Below are positions 17,857 through 27,133 of a DNA stretch of 58,412 bases, one piece after another. The stretch's first letter is position 1, and each line of letters starts with the position of its first letter. A program made the translations under genes and the position numbers. This DNA is from Nostoc sp. JL34 (GTDB lineage: Bacteria > Cyanobacteriota > Cyanobacteriia > Cyanobacteriales > Nostocaceae): the NCBI RefSeq assembly GCF_017114945.1, contig NZ_JABXKQ010000162.1, positions 1-58,412 of the forward strand, given 5' to 3'. Below the pieces are notes generated by a model that was not told the DNA's origin, did not search any database, and saw nothing but the letters and a program-made list of their open reading frames with translations.

Positions 17857-17920
17857 TCGTGGGACATGGGGCATTGGTTATTCACAAAGAACAAATGACA
17901 AAGGATAAAGGACAAATGAC
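17857..17920. repeat. Degenerate STRR (GACAAAT/GGACAAA)
   Basis: Units GAACAAATGACAAAGGATAAAGGACAAATGACC precede larB. They are degenerate heptamers of the same type as the array before ispF. Confidence 0.6.
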
Positions 17921-17922
17921 CC

Positions 17923-18711
17923 ATGACCGATGAAAAAACTTTGCGATCGCTACTCGTTGCGGTTGCCAATGGTAAAGTTACGCCAGATACGGCATTAGAC
18001 TCACTCAAAGACTTAACTTATGAATCTGTAGGTGAATTTGCCAAAATTGACCACCATCGCCAGCTAAGAACTGGTTTCCCAGAAGTGATTTGGGGCCCTG
18101 GTAAAACTCCCGATCAAATTGCTCAAATTATGGAGGTGATGCGCGTCCGTAATCCGGTGGTGATGGCAACTCGCATCGAACCAGAAGTTTATGCCGTACT
18201 GCAATCAAAAGTTAGCGGTTTGCGATATTACGAATCAGCGCGAATTTGTGCGATCGCTCCCCCTACTATCGAACCACAATTCTGGGGTGAGATTGGTATT
18301 CTTTCTGCTGGTACCGCTGATTTACCCGTTGCTGAAGAAGCAGCTGTAACTGCTGAACTTTCTGGTTTTCAGGTACAGCGCCTCTGGGATGTTGGCGTTG
18401 CGGGGATTCACCGCTTATTAAGTAACCGCCACCTGATTGAGTCAGCATCGGTGTTGATTGTCGTGGCGGGGATGGAAGGCGCTTTACCTAGCGTTGTCGC
18501 TGGTTTAGCGAGTTGTCCTGTGATTGCCGTACCCACTAGCATCGGTTATGGCGCAAGTTTTGGTGGTTTAGCACCTTTGTTGACAATGCTTAACTCTTGT
18601 GCTGCGGGAGTAGGCGTAGTAAATATCGATAATGGTTTTGGTGCAGCAGTGTTAGCGGGGCAAATTTTGCGGACTGCCGAGAAATTGCGGTTGGCATCGG
18701 CTACATCTTGA
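17923..18711 (+). CDS. larB: Nickel-pincer cofactor biosynthesis protein LarB
   Basis: This 262-residue LarB-family protein has an N-terminal segment (about residues 1-110, including FPEVIWGPGKTPDQIAQIM) and a C-terminal AIR-carboxylase-like domain (GILSAGTADLPVAEEAAVTA...VAGMEGALPSVVAGL...PTSIGYGASFGGLAPLLTMLNSCAAGV). In Lactobacillus, LarB carboxylates and cleaves nicotinic acid adenine dinucleotide as the first step to the nickel-pincer cofactor of lactate racemase. No larC, larE or larA is in the window. The cyanobacterial role is inferred by homology. Confidence 0.9.
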   Translation: MTDEKTLRSLLVAVANGKVTPDTALDSLKDLTYESVGEFAKIDHHRQLRTGFPEVIWGPGKTPDQIAQIMEVMRVRNPVVMATRIEPEVYAVLQSKVSGLRYYESARICAIAPPTIEPQFWGEIGILSAGTADLPVAEEAAVTAELSGFQVQRLWDVGVAGIHRLLSNRHLIESASVLIVVAGMEGALPSVVAGLASCPVIAVPTSIGYGASFGGLAPLLTMLNSCAAGVGVVNIDNGFGAAVLAGQILRTAEKLRLASATS

Positions 18712-18816
18712 GTTAAGACATTGAAGTTATATCCAATATTTCAGTAAATATCAGTAATTAATGTAAAAAATAAACTGATACTGAAATTTGCCCCACTAAC
18801 TTCTTCATCACCAAAT

Positions 18817-19023
18817 ATGAGCCATTACAGCGATTTGATATCTCAGTTATTTTGGCATTTGCCTGTAAATTGGACAGCTTTAGCACAAACAATTACCGAC
18901 CCAGACCTGATGGGTCAGGTTCAAAAATCTTGGAGCCACTTTATACAAACAGGTCAAGTGTGGGCATTGTTGATTGGTTTAGTCATTGGCTATATGATTC
19001 GGAATCTAACTAGCTACGGTTAA
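18817..19023 (+). CDS. Small single-span membrane protein, unknown function
   Basis: This 68-residue protein has an amphipathic N-terminal half (LFWHLPVNWTALAQTITDPDLMGQVQKSWSHFI) and one hydrophobic helix near residues 47-63 (VWALLIGLVIGYMI). I do not recognise a named family. The clean ATG start, normal codon use and position 105 bases before argH suggest a real gene. A location in a membrane is likely; the role is unknown. Confidence 0.6.
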   Translation: MSHYSDLISQLFWHLPVNWTALAQTITDPDLMGQVQKSWSHFIQTGQVWALLIGLVIGYMIRNLTSYG

Positions 19024-19116
19024 ATTTAAAAGTTAGGAGTTGAAAGTGAGGAGTGAGAAGTTAGGAGTCAGAAACTCATAATTTCTCACTCTTAACTCTT
19101 AACTCTCTCCCACTCC
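19024..19116. repeat. STRR pair (AGTTAGGAG / CTCTTAACT)
   Basis: Purine-rich units AAGTTAGGAGTTGAAAGTGAGGAG are followed by the opposite-sense TCTCACTCTTAACTCTTAACTCTC, so the spacer before argH can fold into a long imperfect hairpin. Confidence 0.65.
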
Positions 19117-19127
19117 TTTCATAATTT

Positions 19128-20513
19128 ATGACCAAAAAAGAAACTTGGAGCCAGAGGTTTGAATCAGCGTTGCATCCAGCGATCGCTCGTTTTAATGCCA
19201 GTATCGGTTTTGATATTGAATTAATAGAATATGACCTCACTGGTTCTCAAGCTCATGCTAAAATGCTCGCTCACACGGGCATTATCTCTCAACAAGAAGG
19301 AGAGCAACTGGTTGCAGGTTTAGAACAAATTCGCCAAGAGTACCGCCAGGGCCGATTTCAGCCTGGTGTAGATGCTGAAGATGTCCATTTTGCAGTTGAA
19401 CGACGACTGACAGAAATTGTCGGCGATGTCGGTAAAAAGTTGCATACGGCGCGATCGCGTAATGACCAAGTTGGCACCGATACCAGACTCTACCTCCGCG
19501 ACCAAATCCAACAAATTAAAAGCGAATTGCGAGAATTTCAAGGTGTTTTACTAGATATAGCCGAAAAGCACGTTGAAACCCTGATTCCTGGCTATACCCA
19601 CCTCCAACGCGCCCAACCCGTGAGTTTAGCTCACCACCTCTTGGCATACTTTCAAATGACCCAACGTGACTGGGAACGTTTAGGAGATGTTTCTCGCCGC
19701 GTCAATATCTCACCTTTGGGGTGTGGTGCTTTAGCAGGAACCACTTTCCCCATTGACCGCCACTATACAGCCAAACTTTTGGATTTTGACGATATCTATG
19801 CTAACAGCCTCGATGGAGTGAGCGATCGCGATTTTGCGATCGAATTCTTGTGTGCGGCTAGCTTGATTATGGTTCATCTCAGCCGCCTTGCAGAAGAAGT
19901 CATTCTTTGGTCATCTGAAGAATTTCGTTTTGTCACCCTCAAGGATAGCTGTGCTACGGGTTCCAGTATCATGCCCCAAAAGAAAAACCCCGATGTACCA
20001 GAATTGGTGCGGGGAAAAACAGGACGTGTATTTGGTCATCTCCAAGCGATGTTGGTGATTATGAAGGGGCTACCTCTGGCATATAACAAAGACTTACAAG
20101 AAGATAAAGAAGGTCTATTTGATAGCGTCAACACAATCAAAGCCTCTCTAGAAGCGATGACGATTTTACTCAGGGAAGGCTTGGAATTCCGTACCCAGCG
20201 GTTAGCAGAAGCTGTCGCGGAAGATTTTTCCAATGCTACCGATGTAGCAGATTATCTGGCAGCCCGGGGTGTCCCTTTCCGAGAAGCTTATAACCTCGTG
20301 GGTAAAGTTGTAAAAACTAGTATTGCCGCAGGTAAACTCCTAAAAGATTTGAAATTGGAAGAATGGCAACAACTACATCCGGCATTTGCAGCAGATATTT
20401 ATGAGGCGATATCCCCTCGTCAAGTTGTGGCAGCCCGCAACAGTTACGGTGGTACTGGCTTTTTACAGGTTAGTAAAGCACTCATCGCCGCCCGCGCTCA
20501 AATCGATCGATAG
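19128..20513 (+). CDS. argH: Argininosuccinate lyase
   Basis: This 461-residue enzyme of the last arginine step cleaves argininosuccinate to arginine and fumarate. The superfamily signature GSSIMPQKKNPDVPELVRGK with the catalytic serine loop is present, as are TARSRNDQV and PGYTHLQRAQP. The length is normal. Arginine made here also feeds cyanophycin. Its neighbours are the small membrane protein upstream and a convergent small gene downstream. Confidence 0.98.
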   Translation: MTKKETWSQRFESALHPAIARFNASIGFDIELIEYDLTGSQAHAKMLAHTGIISQQEGEQLVAGLEQIRQEYRQGRFQPGVDAEDVHFAVERRLTEIVGDVGKKLHTARSRNDQVGTDTRLYLRDQIQQIKSELREFQGVLLDIAEKHVETLIPGYTHLQRAQPVSLAHHLLAYFQMTQRDWERLGDVSRRVNISPLGCGALAGTTFPIDRHYTAKLLDFDDIYANSLDGVSDRDFAIEFLCAASLIMVHLSRLAEEVILWSSEEFRFVTLKDSCATGSSIMPQKKNPDVPELVRGKTGRVFGHLQAMLVIMKGLPLAYNKDLQEDKEGLFDSVNTIKASLEAMTILLREGLEFRTQRLAEAVAEDFSNATDVADYLAARGVPFREAYNLVGKVVKTSIAAGKLLKDLKLEEWQQLHPAFAADIYEAISPRQVVAARNSYGGTGFLQVSKALIAARAQIDR

Positions 20514-20583
20514 AGGGAGTGGGGATTAGGGGCAATGGGGAATTGAGAATAGTTTTCTTTGCCAATGCCCAAAAATAAATAAA

Positions 20584-20601
20584 GGCGTACAAATGTACGC
20601 C
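20584..20601 (-). terminator. Palindromic terminator GGCGTACA/TGTACGCC
   Basis: A perfect 8-bp stem with a 2-base loop lies between the convergent argH and the small minus-strand gene. On the minus strand it is followed by TTTATTTATTTTT, so it best serves the minus-strand gene and may also stop argH transcripts. Confidence 0.75.
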
Positions 20602-20646
20602 CTAAAAGATAAATAATCTAAATTAAAAAGGATTTAAGCAGACAGC

Positions 20647-20814
20647 TTAGTCAGTGTCAGCTGCTGTTGCTGCGCCTTCTTCTTCTTCACTCTTTGGTGG
20701 TCTTTGTTGGAACCTTCTCTGCATTCTTCCTGTCGTAGTCCGTTTACGAAACTTTCTGGCATACGCCTGGTTACGTAGCGCCTTTTCTTTTTTCGGGTTA
20801 CGGCGCTTGGCCAT
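20647..20814 (-). CDS. Small conserved basic/acidic protein
   Basis: This 55-residue protein starts MAKRRNPKKEKALRNQAYAR. The first 40 residues are strongly basic and the tail (KSEEEEGAATAADTD) strongly acidic. ATG 20814 follows GAGGTGA at good spacing and marks the start; the open frame extends eight residues further. The composition suggests a nucleic-acid- or ribosome-associated protein, but that is inference. I recall similar short proteins in cyanobacteria without an assigned function. Confidence 0.65.
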   Translation of the reverse strand: MAKRRNPKKEKALRNQAYARKFRKRTTTGRMQRRFQQRPPKSEEEEGAATAADTD

Positions 20815-21412
20815 GTTCACCTCATTAATAAACAACAAAAAAGTAGCAACTAGGCATCACGTAGGCAATATCAGCTACCAATATTATTGATATACTTGTA
20901 GCCTAGTGCAGCAATAAATACGCTTTAAACAGTGTACTAGTCTACCGCATTCAACCTTGTTCTGTCAATAATGATTCTGAATTATCCCTGCCAGCTAAAT
21001 AAAAAATCCCTTTTATTAGATTCCAATCTGTCAAATCAATTGGAAATTAGCTAACTAGTTATTGTTATTGAAACAAACTAATATTTTCAAGAGATAATTC
21101 TGACGACTGACTTCTTATTTGTATTATTTTTTTTAATGTGTACTCAAAAATTATTAGTGATAGCTAGTTTCAGCAGCACTAATGCTAGCTATAAACTGAA
21201 AATTTTCCTAATTCAAAAAATATTATGTATATATAAATACAGTGCTTCTATTGAAACTTGATGTTAGAATTAATAATATTCTACGTAAATCGTGAGAATA
21301 AAATCTCAATCCACAAACATTTTTGTATAAAACAAAACTCAACAAAAATTTTATTAGTTGAGTCTATGTAAGTGGTAGAGAACTATAGAATACAACACAT
21401 AAATTTTGAAGA
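20815..21412. other. AT-rich divergent spacer
   Basis: This is a spacer of about 600 bases between the small minus-strand gene and the Nudix gene. It is clearly richer in A and T than its surroundings. I see no supported gene, repeat array or known riboswitch; it must hold the promoters of both flanking genes. Confidence 0.5.
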
Positions 21413-21907
21413 TTGAACGTTATTGCTTTTTTTCCGGCAGCTGTCGAGTCCACACGTAGCTTATGGCGGATTGGACAAACAGTATTGGGTATAATATTTC
21501 GTCATCCCATTACTGGCACTAGTATCATCCCAATTTTACCCGATGGTCGGATTGTACTGATCCGGCGGCGCGACAATGGTCTTTGGTCATTGCCTGGAGG
21601 GATTGTGGATTGGGGAGAAGATGTTCCCAATACAGTCCGCCGGGAATTGATGGAGGAAACCGGGCTAGAATTGGTGAAAATTAACCGCTTGGTAGGAGTT
21701 TACTCTGCACCAGACCGCGATCCCAGAATCCATTCAATTTGTATTGTGGTTGAAGCCGAGGTACATGGGACAATGGAGATTCAAGACACGTTAGAAGTCA
21801 TAGAAATCCAAGCTTTCTCTCCCAGTTTACTACCTTCAGGACAGATGTCTCACGACCATACTCGGCAGTTGCAAGACTACTTGAATGGCTTGACAACACT
21901 GGCATAA
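21413..21907 (+). CDS. Nudix hydrolase
   Basis: This 164-residue protein has a complete Nudix box at residues 63-85 (GIVDWGE, then RRELMEETGL). After the box comes YSAPDRDPRIHSICIVVEA, nearly the same as in the Nudix protein at 1765-2196, so they form one subfamily. The start is probably TTG at 21413, since no ATG or GTG in frame lies near. Substrate unknown. Confidence 0.85.
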   Translation: MNVIAFFPAAVESTRSLWRIGQTVLGIIFRHPITGTSIIPILPDGRIVLIRRRDNGLWSLPGGIVDWGEDVPNTVRRELMEETGLELVKINRLVGVYSAPDRDPRIHSICIVVEAEVHGTMEIQDTLEVIEIQAFSPSLLPSGQMSHDHTRQLQDYLNGLTTLA

Positions 21908-21918
21908 CAATATTTTTT

Positions 21919-22063
21919 CATGAGTCATTAGTCATTAGTTCTTTGTCATTTGCCGCCAAAGTTATGATTTCAAGAAGCCTTGGCTCAGACTTATCTCTTT
22001 GTAATTTGTCCAGAACTAGTTAATAATGACCAATGACTAATGACTAATGACTAATGACTAATT
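21919..22063. repeat. Inverted STRR arrays (GTCATTA / TAATGAC)
   Basis: AGTCATTAGTCATTAGTTC near 21921 is matched in reverse by about five units of CAATGACTAATGACTAATGAC (22027-22062). The two arrays enclose about 90 bases. The same heptamer family is found at 2213. Confidence 0.8.
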
Positions 22064-22095
22064 ATTATGGTGCTAAAAGTTAACTACTAAATAAA

Positions 22096-22926
22096 ATGGA
22101 TACACTATTCCGTAACTCCCGGAGAAAGCTATCTCAAGGGTTACTATTCTGGCGTGAAGTCGGTGAAAAAACTCCTATAATTTTTTTACATGGTGCTTGG
22201 AATGAAAGCAGTCAATGGTTATCTGTGATGGAGTCCCTTGCACAAGATTTTCATTGTTTTGCACCTGACTTGCTAGGGTTTGGTGAATCAGAAAATCCTA
22301 ATATCCACCATTCGATAGATTTACAAGTTGAATGTCTAGCTGAATTTTTACAAGCTGTGAAGCTAGAAAAAGTATATTTAGTGGGGCATTCTCTTGGGGG
22401 TTGGATTGCTGCTAGCTATGCTTTAAAGTATCCAGAGAAAGTTGATGGTGTGATACTCCTAGCACCAGAGGGCGTAGAGATAGCAGGACAAGAAGAATAT
22501 TGCCAGAAGATGCGGCGATTATTGAATTATCCACCACTAGTAGTTAAATTGTTGCGATCGCTAACTCCTTTGACTAAAATCCTGGGTTGGCATGAAAAAA
22601 TTGCACAAGACTTACAGTTGCGTCAAGCGCTATTGCCCTATCCCATAGGTTGCCAGTTACTTTTCAAACGGCGACAAGTAGAAATTGAGGCGGAATTACT
22701 GCAAAAGCAGCTTTACATGATAGATGTCCCAGTTTTTATTTTACAAGGTGGGCAAGATACACCAGATGCTTTAGCTAAGAGCCGGGTTTATGCCCAACTG
22801 ATGCCAAAAGTTGAGTTGAAAATGATTGCCCATGCCGGAAATGACTTACCAGAATCTTGTGCTGAGGTTGTGGCGAACGAAATTCAGGAATTTATTAGGG
22901 ACTTCCAAACGCCTGATGTAGATTAA
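22096..22926 (+). CDS. Alpha/beta-fold hydrolase
   Basis: This 276-residue protein shows the oxyanion region FLHGAWNESSQW, DLLGFGES, the nucleophile elbow VGHSLGGW (Ser in GHSLGG), and late acidic and histidine candidates (QGGQDTPDA, AHAGNDLP). This is a typical hydrolase or haloperoxidase-like fold. The substrate is unknown. The final catalytic histidine lies in the expected area (IAHAGND). Confidence 0.85.
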   Translation: MDTLFRNSRRKLSQGLLFWREVGEKTPIIFLHGAWNESSQWLSVMESLAQDFHCFAPDLLGFGESENPNIHHSIDLQVECLAEFLQAVKLEKVYLVGHSLGGWIAASYALKYPEKVDGVILLAPEGVEIAGQEEYCQKMRRLLNYPPLVVKLLRSLTPLTKILGWHEKIAQDLQLRQALLPYPIGCQLLFKRRQVEIEAELLQKQLYMIDVPVFILQGGQDTPDALAKSRVYAQLMPKVELKMIAHAGNDLPESCAEVVANEIQEFIRDFQTPDVD

Positions 22927-23134
22927 GCTACAGGATATTATATTGTTCAAAAGGAAGCACATCAATACCAAAATATTGACCCAGCCAGGAGTGTAGTTAA
23001 CTTTATCTTGCGGTTTCCCCTTCTTTTTTACTACCTCATTTCACATAAGCCGTAGTATATTAAATTTGATAGTTATCGCTAGCAGCAAACACCTGCGAAA
23101 AGTCTTGCGTGGAATTAAGAGAGTAATTAAGCAG

Positions 23135-24259
23135 ATGAAAAGCCAAAAAGAGCTAGTAGAAGCAGAAAAGAGTGTGACAAGAGATATTAGATTTGATATT
23201 CTAAAAACTCTAGGTATTTTTTCGATTATTCTTGCTCATATAATTCCTCAAAACATCTTTTTTAATATTAGGAATTTTGATGTTCCTCTAATGGTTATCG
23301 TTTCTGGCTCACTCTTTTACTGTTCTAGTTATAAGAAAAACTATTCTTTGCTTACTTATTTGCATAGGAGAATTCCAAGGCTTATTGCTCCTGTATGGTT
23401 GTTTTTGAGTTTTTACTTTATTTCTATTTATATTGCTTCTTATTTATTAGGAAATGATTACCCTTTTTTATTAAAAAAACAGATTATTAATAGTTTTTTA
23501 TTATTAGATGGCATAGGTTACGTATGGGTAATACGTGTCTTTATTCTCATGGCTATTATTTCAACTATAATTATGAATTTATATAAGTCTTGTAGAAGTA
23601 AAAATCATTTTTTTGCAGTGCTATTATGCATTTATATATGTTATGAAATACTGTTAGAGATAGCTACAAAAATTAATATAGTGAATATTCCATTCTTATC
23701 TAGTTTGATAAATAACTACGTTTTTTATACTATTTCGTATGGATGTTTATTTGGATTAGGTATTGCTTTACCAACGATGAAGCGAAAATCAATATTAGTT
23801 GTTGCTGGAGTTTTTTTAACAGTGTTTTTGCTAGTAGCTGGATATTTATCCTATACGCAAGGAGTAATTCCATCAACGCAAAGTTTTAAATACCCACCAA
23901 GAATTTACTATTTATCTTATGGAATTTTTATGTCAATGCTTACGTTTAGCGTGGTTGATATATTATGTAAAAAATATAATTTAAATAATCAAGAAAATCC
24001 AATTTTTAAAGCTATAGTATTTATCAGCACATCAACATTATGGATATACTTATGGCACATCTTATTCCTATATTTTAAACAATCACTGGTGCAAATTAAA
24101 CCAGATATTGCTACTAACTATATGATATTTTTTTTGTTAATTACAATTCTATCAGTTACAGCAACTTATATTCAGAAAAAAAGTATTTATAGGCTAATTC
24201 AGAATACTAAATTTGGTCATAATAACTCAGAAATATTAGCTATATTATTTTTGAAATAG
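23135..24259 (+). CDS. Acyltransferase family 3 membrane protein
   Basis: This protein of about 374 residues has around ten hydrophobic spans. The family start is RFDILKTLGIFSIILAHII with the conserved histidine, then VPLMVIVSGSLFYCSS and LHRRIPRLIAPVWLFLSFYF. Members O-acylate exported sugars, such as exopolysaccharides or lipid-linked glycans. I chose ATG 23135, preceded by AAGAGAG; a TTG at 23066 opens the frame earlier. The coding sequence is markedly richer in A and T than its neighbours (many AAA, ATT, TTT and TTA codons), which suggests recent horizontal acquisition. No polysaccharide genes are adjacent. Confidence 0.8.
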   Translation: MKSQKELVEAEKSVTRDIRFDILKTLGIFSIILAHIIPQNIFFNIRNFDVPLMVIVSGSLFYCSSYKKNYSLLTYLHRRIPRLIAPVWLFLSFYFISIYIASYLLGNDYPFLLKKQIINSFLLLDGIGYVWVIRVFILMAIISTIIMNLYKSCRSKNHFFAVLLCIYICYEILLEIATKINIVNIPFLSSLINNYVFYTISYGCLFGLGIALPTMKRKSILVVAGVFLTVFLLVAGYLSYTQGVIPSTQSFKYPPRIYYLSYGIFMSMLTFSVVDILCKKYNLNNQENPIFKAIVFISTSTLWIYLWHILFLYFKQSLVQIKPDIATNYMIFFLLITILSVTATYIQKKSIYRLIQNTKFGHNNSEILAILFLK

Positions 24260-24456
24260 GTTGAAAAGTCAGGAAAAAGTGCCTATGATACTTGAAAGTG
24301 AAAGTTGATTTAGATCAAATACTCACATCCAAAATATAGGATGATGTTTCCAGTATATTTGTTGAATTTGCAAACATCGTCTTAGAATACATAACTCAGC
24401 AACATCTGTTTCACAGCAGCTGCTTTAATTAATTCTTAATTTATGACTTATAATTC

Positions 24457-25299
24457 CTAATAATTCCTAAATATTTCCCTCATTCCCCAAAAAATTAAAT
24501 TTTGTTCCACAATTAAAGGTGCCGCTATTTCAGGATATAAGGTTCGCAGATAGTTTAACAATAAAGTGCGATCGCCACCTTTAATTACAATCTTACCATT
24601 AGGAAATAATTGCAACCACACTTCAATAAAATCTTTAATTCCAGCTAATATTGTGTAAATCACTCCACTTTGAATAGCTTCTGTAGTATTGAGAGCAAAA
24701 CGTGCTGGCAGAGACGGCAAGTTTTGCATTTCTACTAATGGTAATTGTCCTGTTTTTTGACCGAGAGTTGTAAATTGCAAACCTAACCCTGGCAAAATTG
24801 CACCTCCAACTAAAGACTCATTAGCATCCGCAGCTGTAAAAGTCAGCGCTGTTCCAGCATCAATTACCAAGATAGGAAAACTCCAAGTTTTCCCCGCACC
24901 CCACAAAGCTAAAGCGCGGTCAATTCCTAATGTGGGATATACACCTGTTAGTGGTATTTGGTCTAAGGTAATAACGTGAATGTTAGGATAACTTTGCCAA
25001 ATAGCAGTTTGGCTGGGAACTACCGAGGCGAGGAGGAGAGAACACGGAGGCAGAGAAACAAAAGCGCAAAGGGGTGGAGTATTTGTGAGAAAATTACTTT
25101 GTTGATGGGGTGAAGAAATTGCTAGTAATAAATCATCTAGGGTTTGACATTCAGCTAGATATTGTATGACAGACTGAGGAAAATAGTCGGTATCCCAGGC
25201 TGAGTAAAGTGTCTCGCCAATAAATAATGCCCAATGCAGCCGAGAATTCCCAATTTCCAAGGCTAGCCAAATTTTCTCTCTGTGCCTCTGTGGTTTCAC
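24457..25299 (-). CDS. coaX: Type III pantothenate kinase
   Basis: This 280-residue CoaX-type kinase catalyses the first step of coenzyme A synthesis. The N-terminal phosphate motif region IWLALEIGNSRLHWALF, the LGIDRALALWGAG segment and the VIDAGTALTFTAAD motif with the catalytic aspartate are present, as is GGAILPGLGLQ. The start codon is GTG. The first residues and a stretch of about 20 residues (around residues 73-93, NTPPLCAFVSLPPCSLL) are encoded by sequence that looks like dispersed CTCTGCGCCTCTGTG-type repeat DNA and seem absent from the core fold. Confidence 0.9.
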   Translation of the reverse strand: MKPQRHREKIWLALEIGNSRLHWALFIGETLYSAWDTDYFPQSVIQYLAECQTLDDLLLAISSPHQQSNFLTNTPPLCAFVSLPPCSLLLASVVPSQTAIWQSYPNIHVITLDQIPLTGVYPTLGIDRALALWGAGKTWSFPILVIDAGTALTFTAADANESLVGGAILPGLGLQFTTLGQKTGQLPLVEMQNLPSLPARFALNTTEAIQSGVIYTILAGIKDFIEVWLQLFPNGKIVIKGGDRTLLLNYLRTLYPEIAAPLIVEQNLIFWGMREIFRNY

Positions 25300-25408
25300 A
25301 CTTTTAACTTTTTTAAGTCAACTATAGGTTTTTTAATAAAAATTAACATTCAAGCCGTGTCACAATAAAAGAAGAGGAACAAATACTCATTGTGTCAAGG
25401 AGGGAGTT

Positions 25409-27133
25409 ATGGTAGCGCTCACCGAAAAAACTGAAAAACGGCTCACCATACAGACTGTAGAGATTGCTCAAGAGACGACGGCTATTCGCTCTTTGGATTG
25501 GGATCGCGATCGCTTCGATATTGAGTTTGGTCTGCAAAACGGTACTACTTATAACTCGTTTCTCATTCGCGGGGAGCAGACTGCTTTAGTTGATACCTCC
25601 CATGAAAAGTTTCGTCAACTATACTTCGATACGCTTACTGGACTAATCAACCCAACAGAGATTGATTATTTAATTATCAGTCACACTGAGCCAGACCATA
25701 GCGGTTTAGTCAAAGATTTGCTGCTTATGGCTCCAGAAATAACCGTTGTCGGTTCTAAAGTGGCGATTCAGTTTCTTGAGGATTTAGTACATCAGCCATT
25801 TAAACGGCGGATTGTGAAAAATGGCGATCGCTTAGATTTGGGCAATGGGCATGAATTTGAATTTGTGATTGCTCCAAATTTACATTGGCCGGATACTATC
25901 TTCAGCTTTGACCACAAAACCAAAACTCTCTATACCTGCGATGCTTTTGGGTTGCACTATTGCTCAGATAGCACCTTTGATGAAAACTTGCCAGCGATCG
26001 AAGAAGACTTTCATTACTACTACGATTGCTTGATGGGCCCGAATGCTCGGTCAGTTCTGTCTGCCCTGAAGCGGATGGCGGAACTGAAAACCATCAACAT
26101 GATTGCCACAGGACACGGGCCGTTATTATCTCACAATGTTGAAGAACTAGTTGGACGTTATCGCACTTGGAGCCAAAGCCAAACCAAGGCAGAAACAACA
26201 ATTGGGATATTTTACGTTTCTGAATACGGATATAGCGATCGCCTCGCGCAAGCAATTGCCAACGGTATCGGTAAAACCGGTGTCGCCGTGGAAATTGTCG
26301 ATTTGGGATCGGAAGTCGATTTACAAGAACTGCGAGAACTAGTTAGCCGCTGTGCTGGACTAATCGTTGGATTACCTCCGGCTTCTGGCACTGCAAACAT
26401 CCAAGCTGCACTCAGCACAGTTTTAGGATCTGCCAAAGAAAAGCAAGCTATTGGCGTGTTTGAAACCGGCAGTGGTGATGATGAGCCGATAGATCCTTTG
26501 GTGAGTAAATTCCGTAATTTGGGTTTGACAACAGTTTTTCCAGCGATTCGGATTAAACAAACGCCCACAGAAAATACCTACAAACTGTGTGAAGAAGCGG
26601 GTACAGACTTAGCTCAATGGGTAACACGCGATCGCAACATCAAAGCCATGAAATCTCTTGGTGCTGACTTAGATAAAGCATTAGGTAGAATAAGCGGCGG
26701 ATTATATATTATTACTGCCAAAAAAGGCGATGTATCCAGTGCCATGTTAGCCTCCTGGGTTGCTCAAGCTAGCTTCAAACCCTTGGGATTCTCCATTGCA
26801 GTCGCCAAAGATCGGGCAATTGAATCACTCATGCAAGTAGGCGATCGCTTTGTTCTCAACGTTTTAGAAGAAGGCAATTTCCAACCATTAATGAAACACT
26901 TTTTGAAACGGTTCGCCCCTGGTGCCGATCGCTTTGAAGGTGTGAGAACTCAGCCAGCCGAAAATGGTGCGCCCATCCTCAACGACGCCCTCGCCTACAT
27001 GGAGTGCGAAGTCATCAGTAGAATGGATTGCGGCGACCATTGGGCAGTATATAGCACAGTCTACGCCGGACGGGTTTCTAAACCAGAAAGTTTGACTGCT
27101 GTGCATCATCGTAAAGTTGGTAATCATTATTAG
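25409..27133 (+). CDS. flv3: Diflavin flavoprotein, Flv3-type (canonical di-iron site)
   Basis: This 574-residue protein has three parts: a beta-lactamase-like di-iron domain (about residues 1-255), a flavodoxin-like FMN domain (about 260-405, TIGIFYVSEYGYSDRLAQAI) and a flavin-reductase-like domain (about 425-574, SSAMLASWVAQASFKPLGFSIAVAKDRA). The di-iron ligands are intact: SHTEPDHSG, the histidine in NLHWPD, the aspartate in TCDAFG and the histidine in GHGPL. Such proteins reduce O2 to water using NAD(P)H or ferredoxin. A very strong ribosome-binding site (AAGGAGGGAG) precedes ATG. The Flv1-type gene follows directly. The adjacent Flv3-Flv1 arrangement resembles the heterocyst-specific flv3B-flv1B pair of Anabaena (inference). 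Confidence 0.9.
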   Translation: MVALTEKTEKRLTIQTVEIAQETTAIRSLDWDRDRFDIEFGLQNGTTYNSFLIRGEQTALVDTSHEKFRQLYFDTLTGLINPTEIDYLIISHTEPDHSGLVKDLLLMAPEITVVGSKVAIQFLEDLVHQPFKRRIVKNGDRLDLGNGHEFEFVIAPNLHWPDTIFSFDHKTKTLYTCDAFGLHYCSDSTFDENLPAIEEDFHYYYDCLMGPNARSVLSALKRMAELKTINMIATGHGPLLSHNVEELVGRYRTWSQSQTKAETTIGIFYVSEYGYSDRLAQAIANGIGKTGVAVEIVDLGSEVDLQELRELVSRCAGLIVGLPPASGTANIQAALSTVLGSAKEKQAIGVFETGSGDDEPIDPLVSKFRNLGLTTVFPAIRIKQTPTENTYKLCEEAGTDLAQWVTRDRNIKAMKSLGADLDKALGRISGGLYIITAKKGDVSSAMLASWVAQASFKPLGFSIAVAKDRAIESLMQVGDRFVLNVLEEGNFQPLMKHFLKRFAPGADRFEGVRTQPAENGAPILNDALAYMECEVISRMDCGDHWAVYSTVYAGRVSKPESLTAVHHRKVGNHY

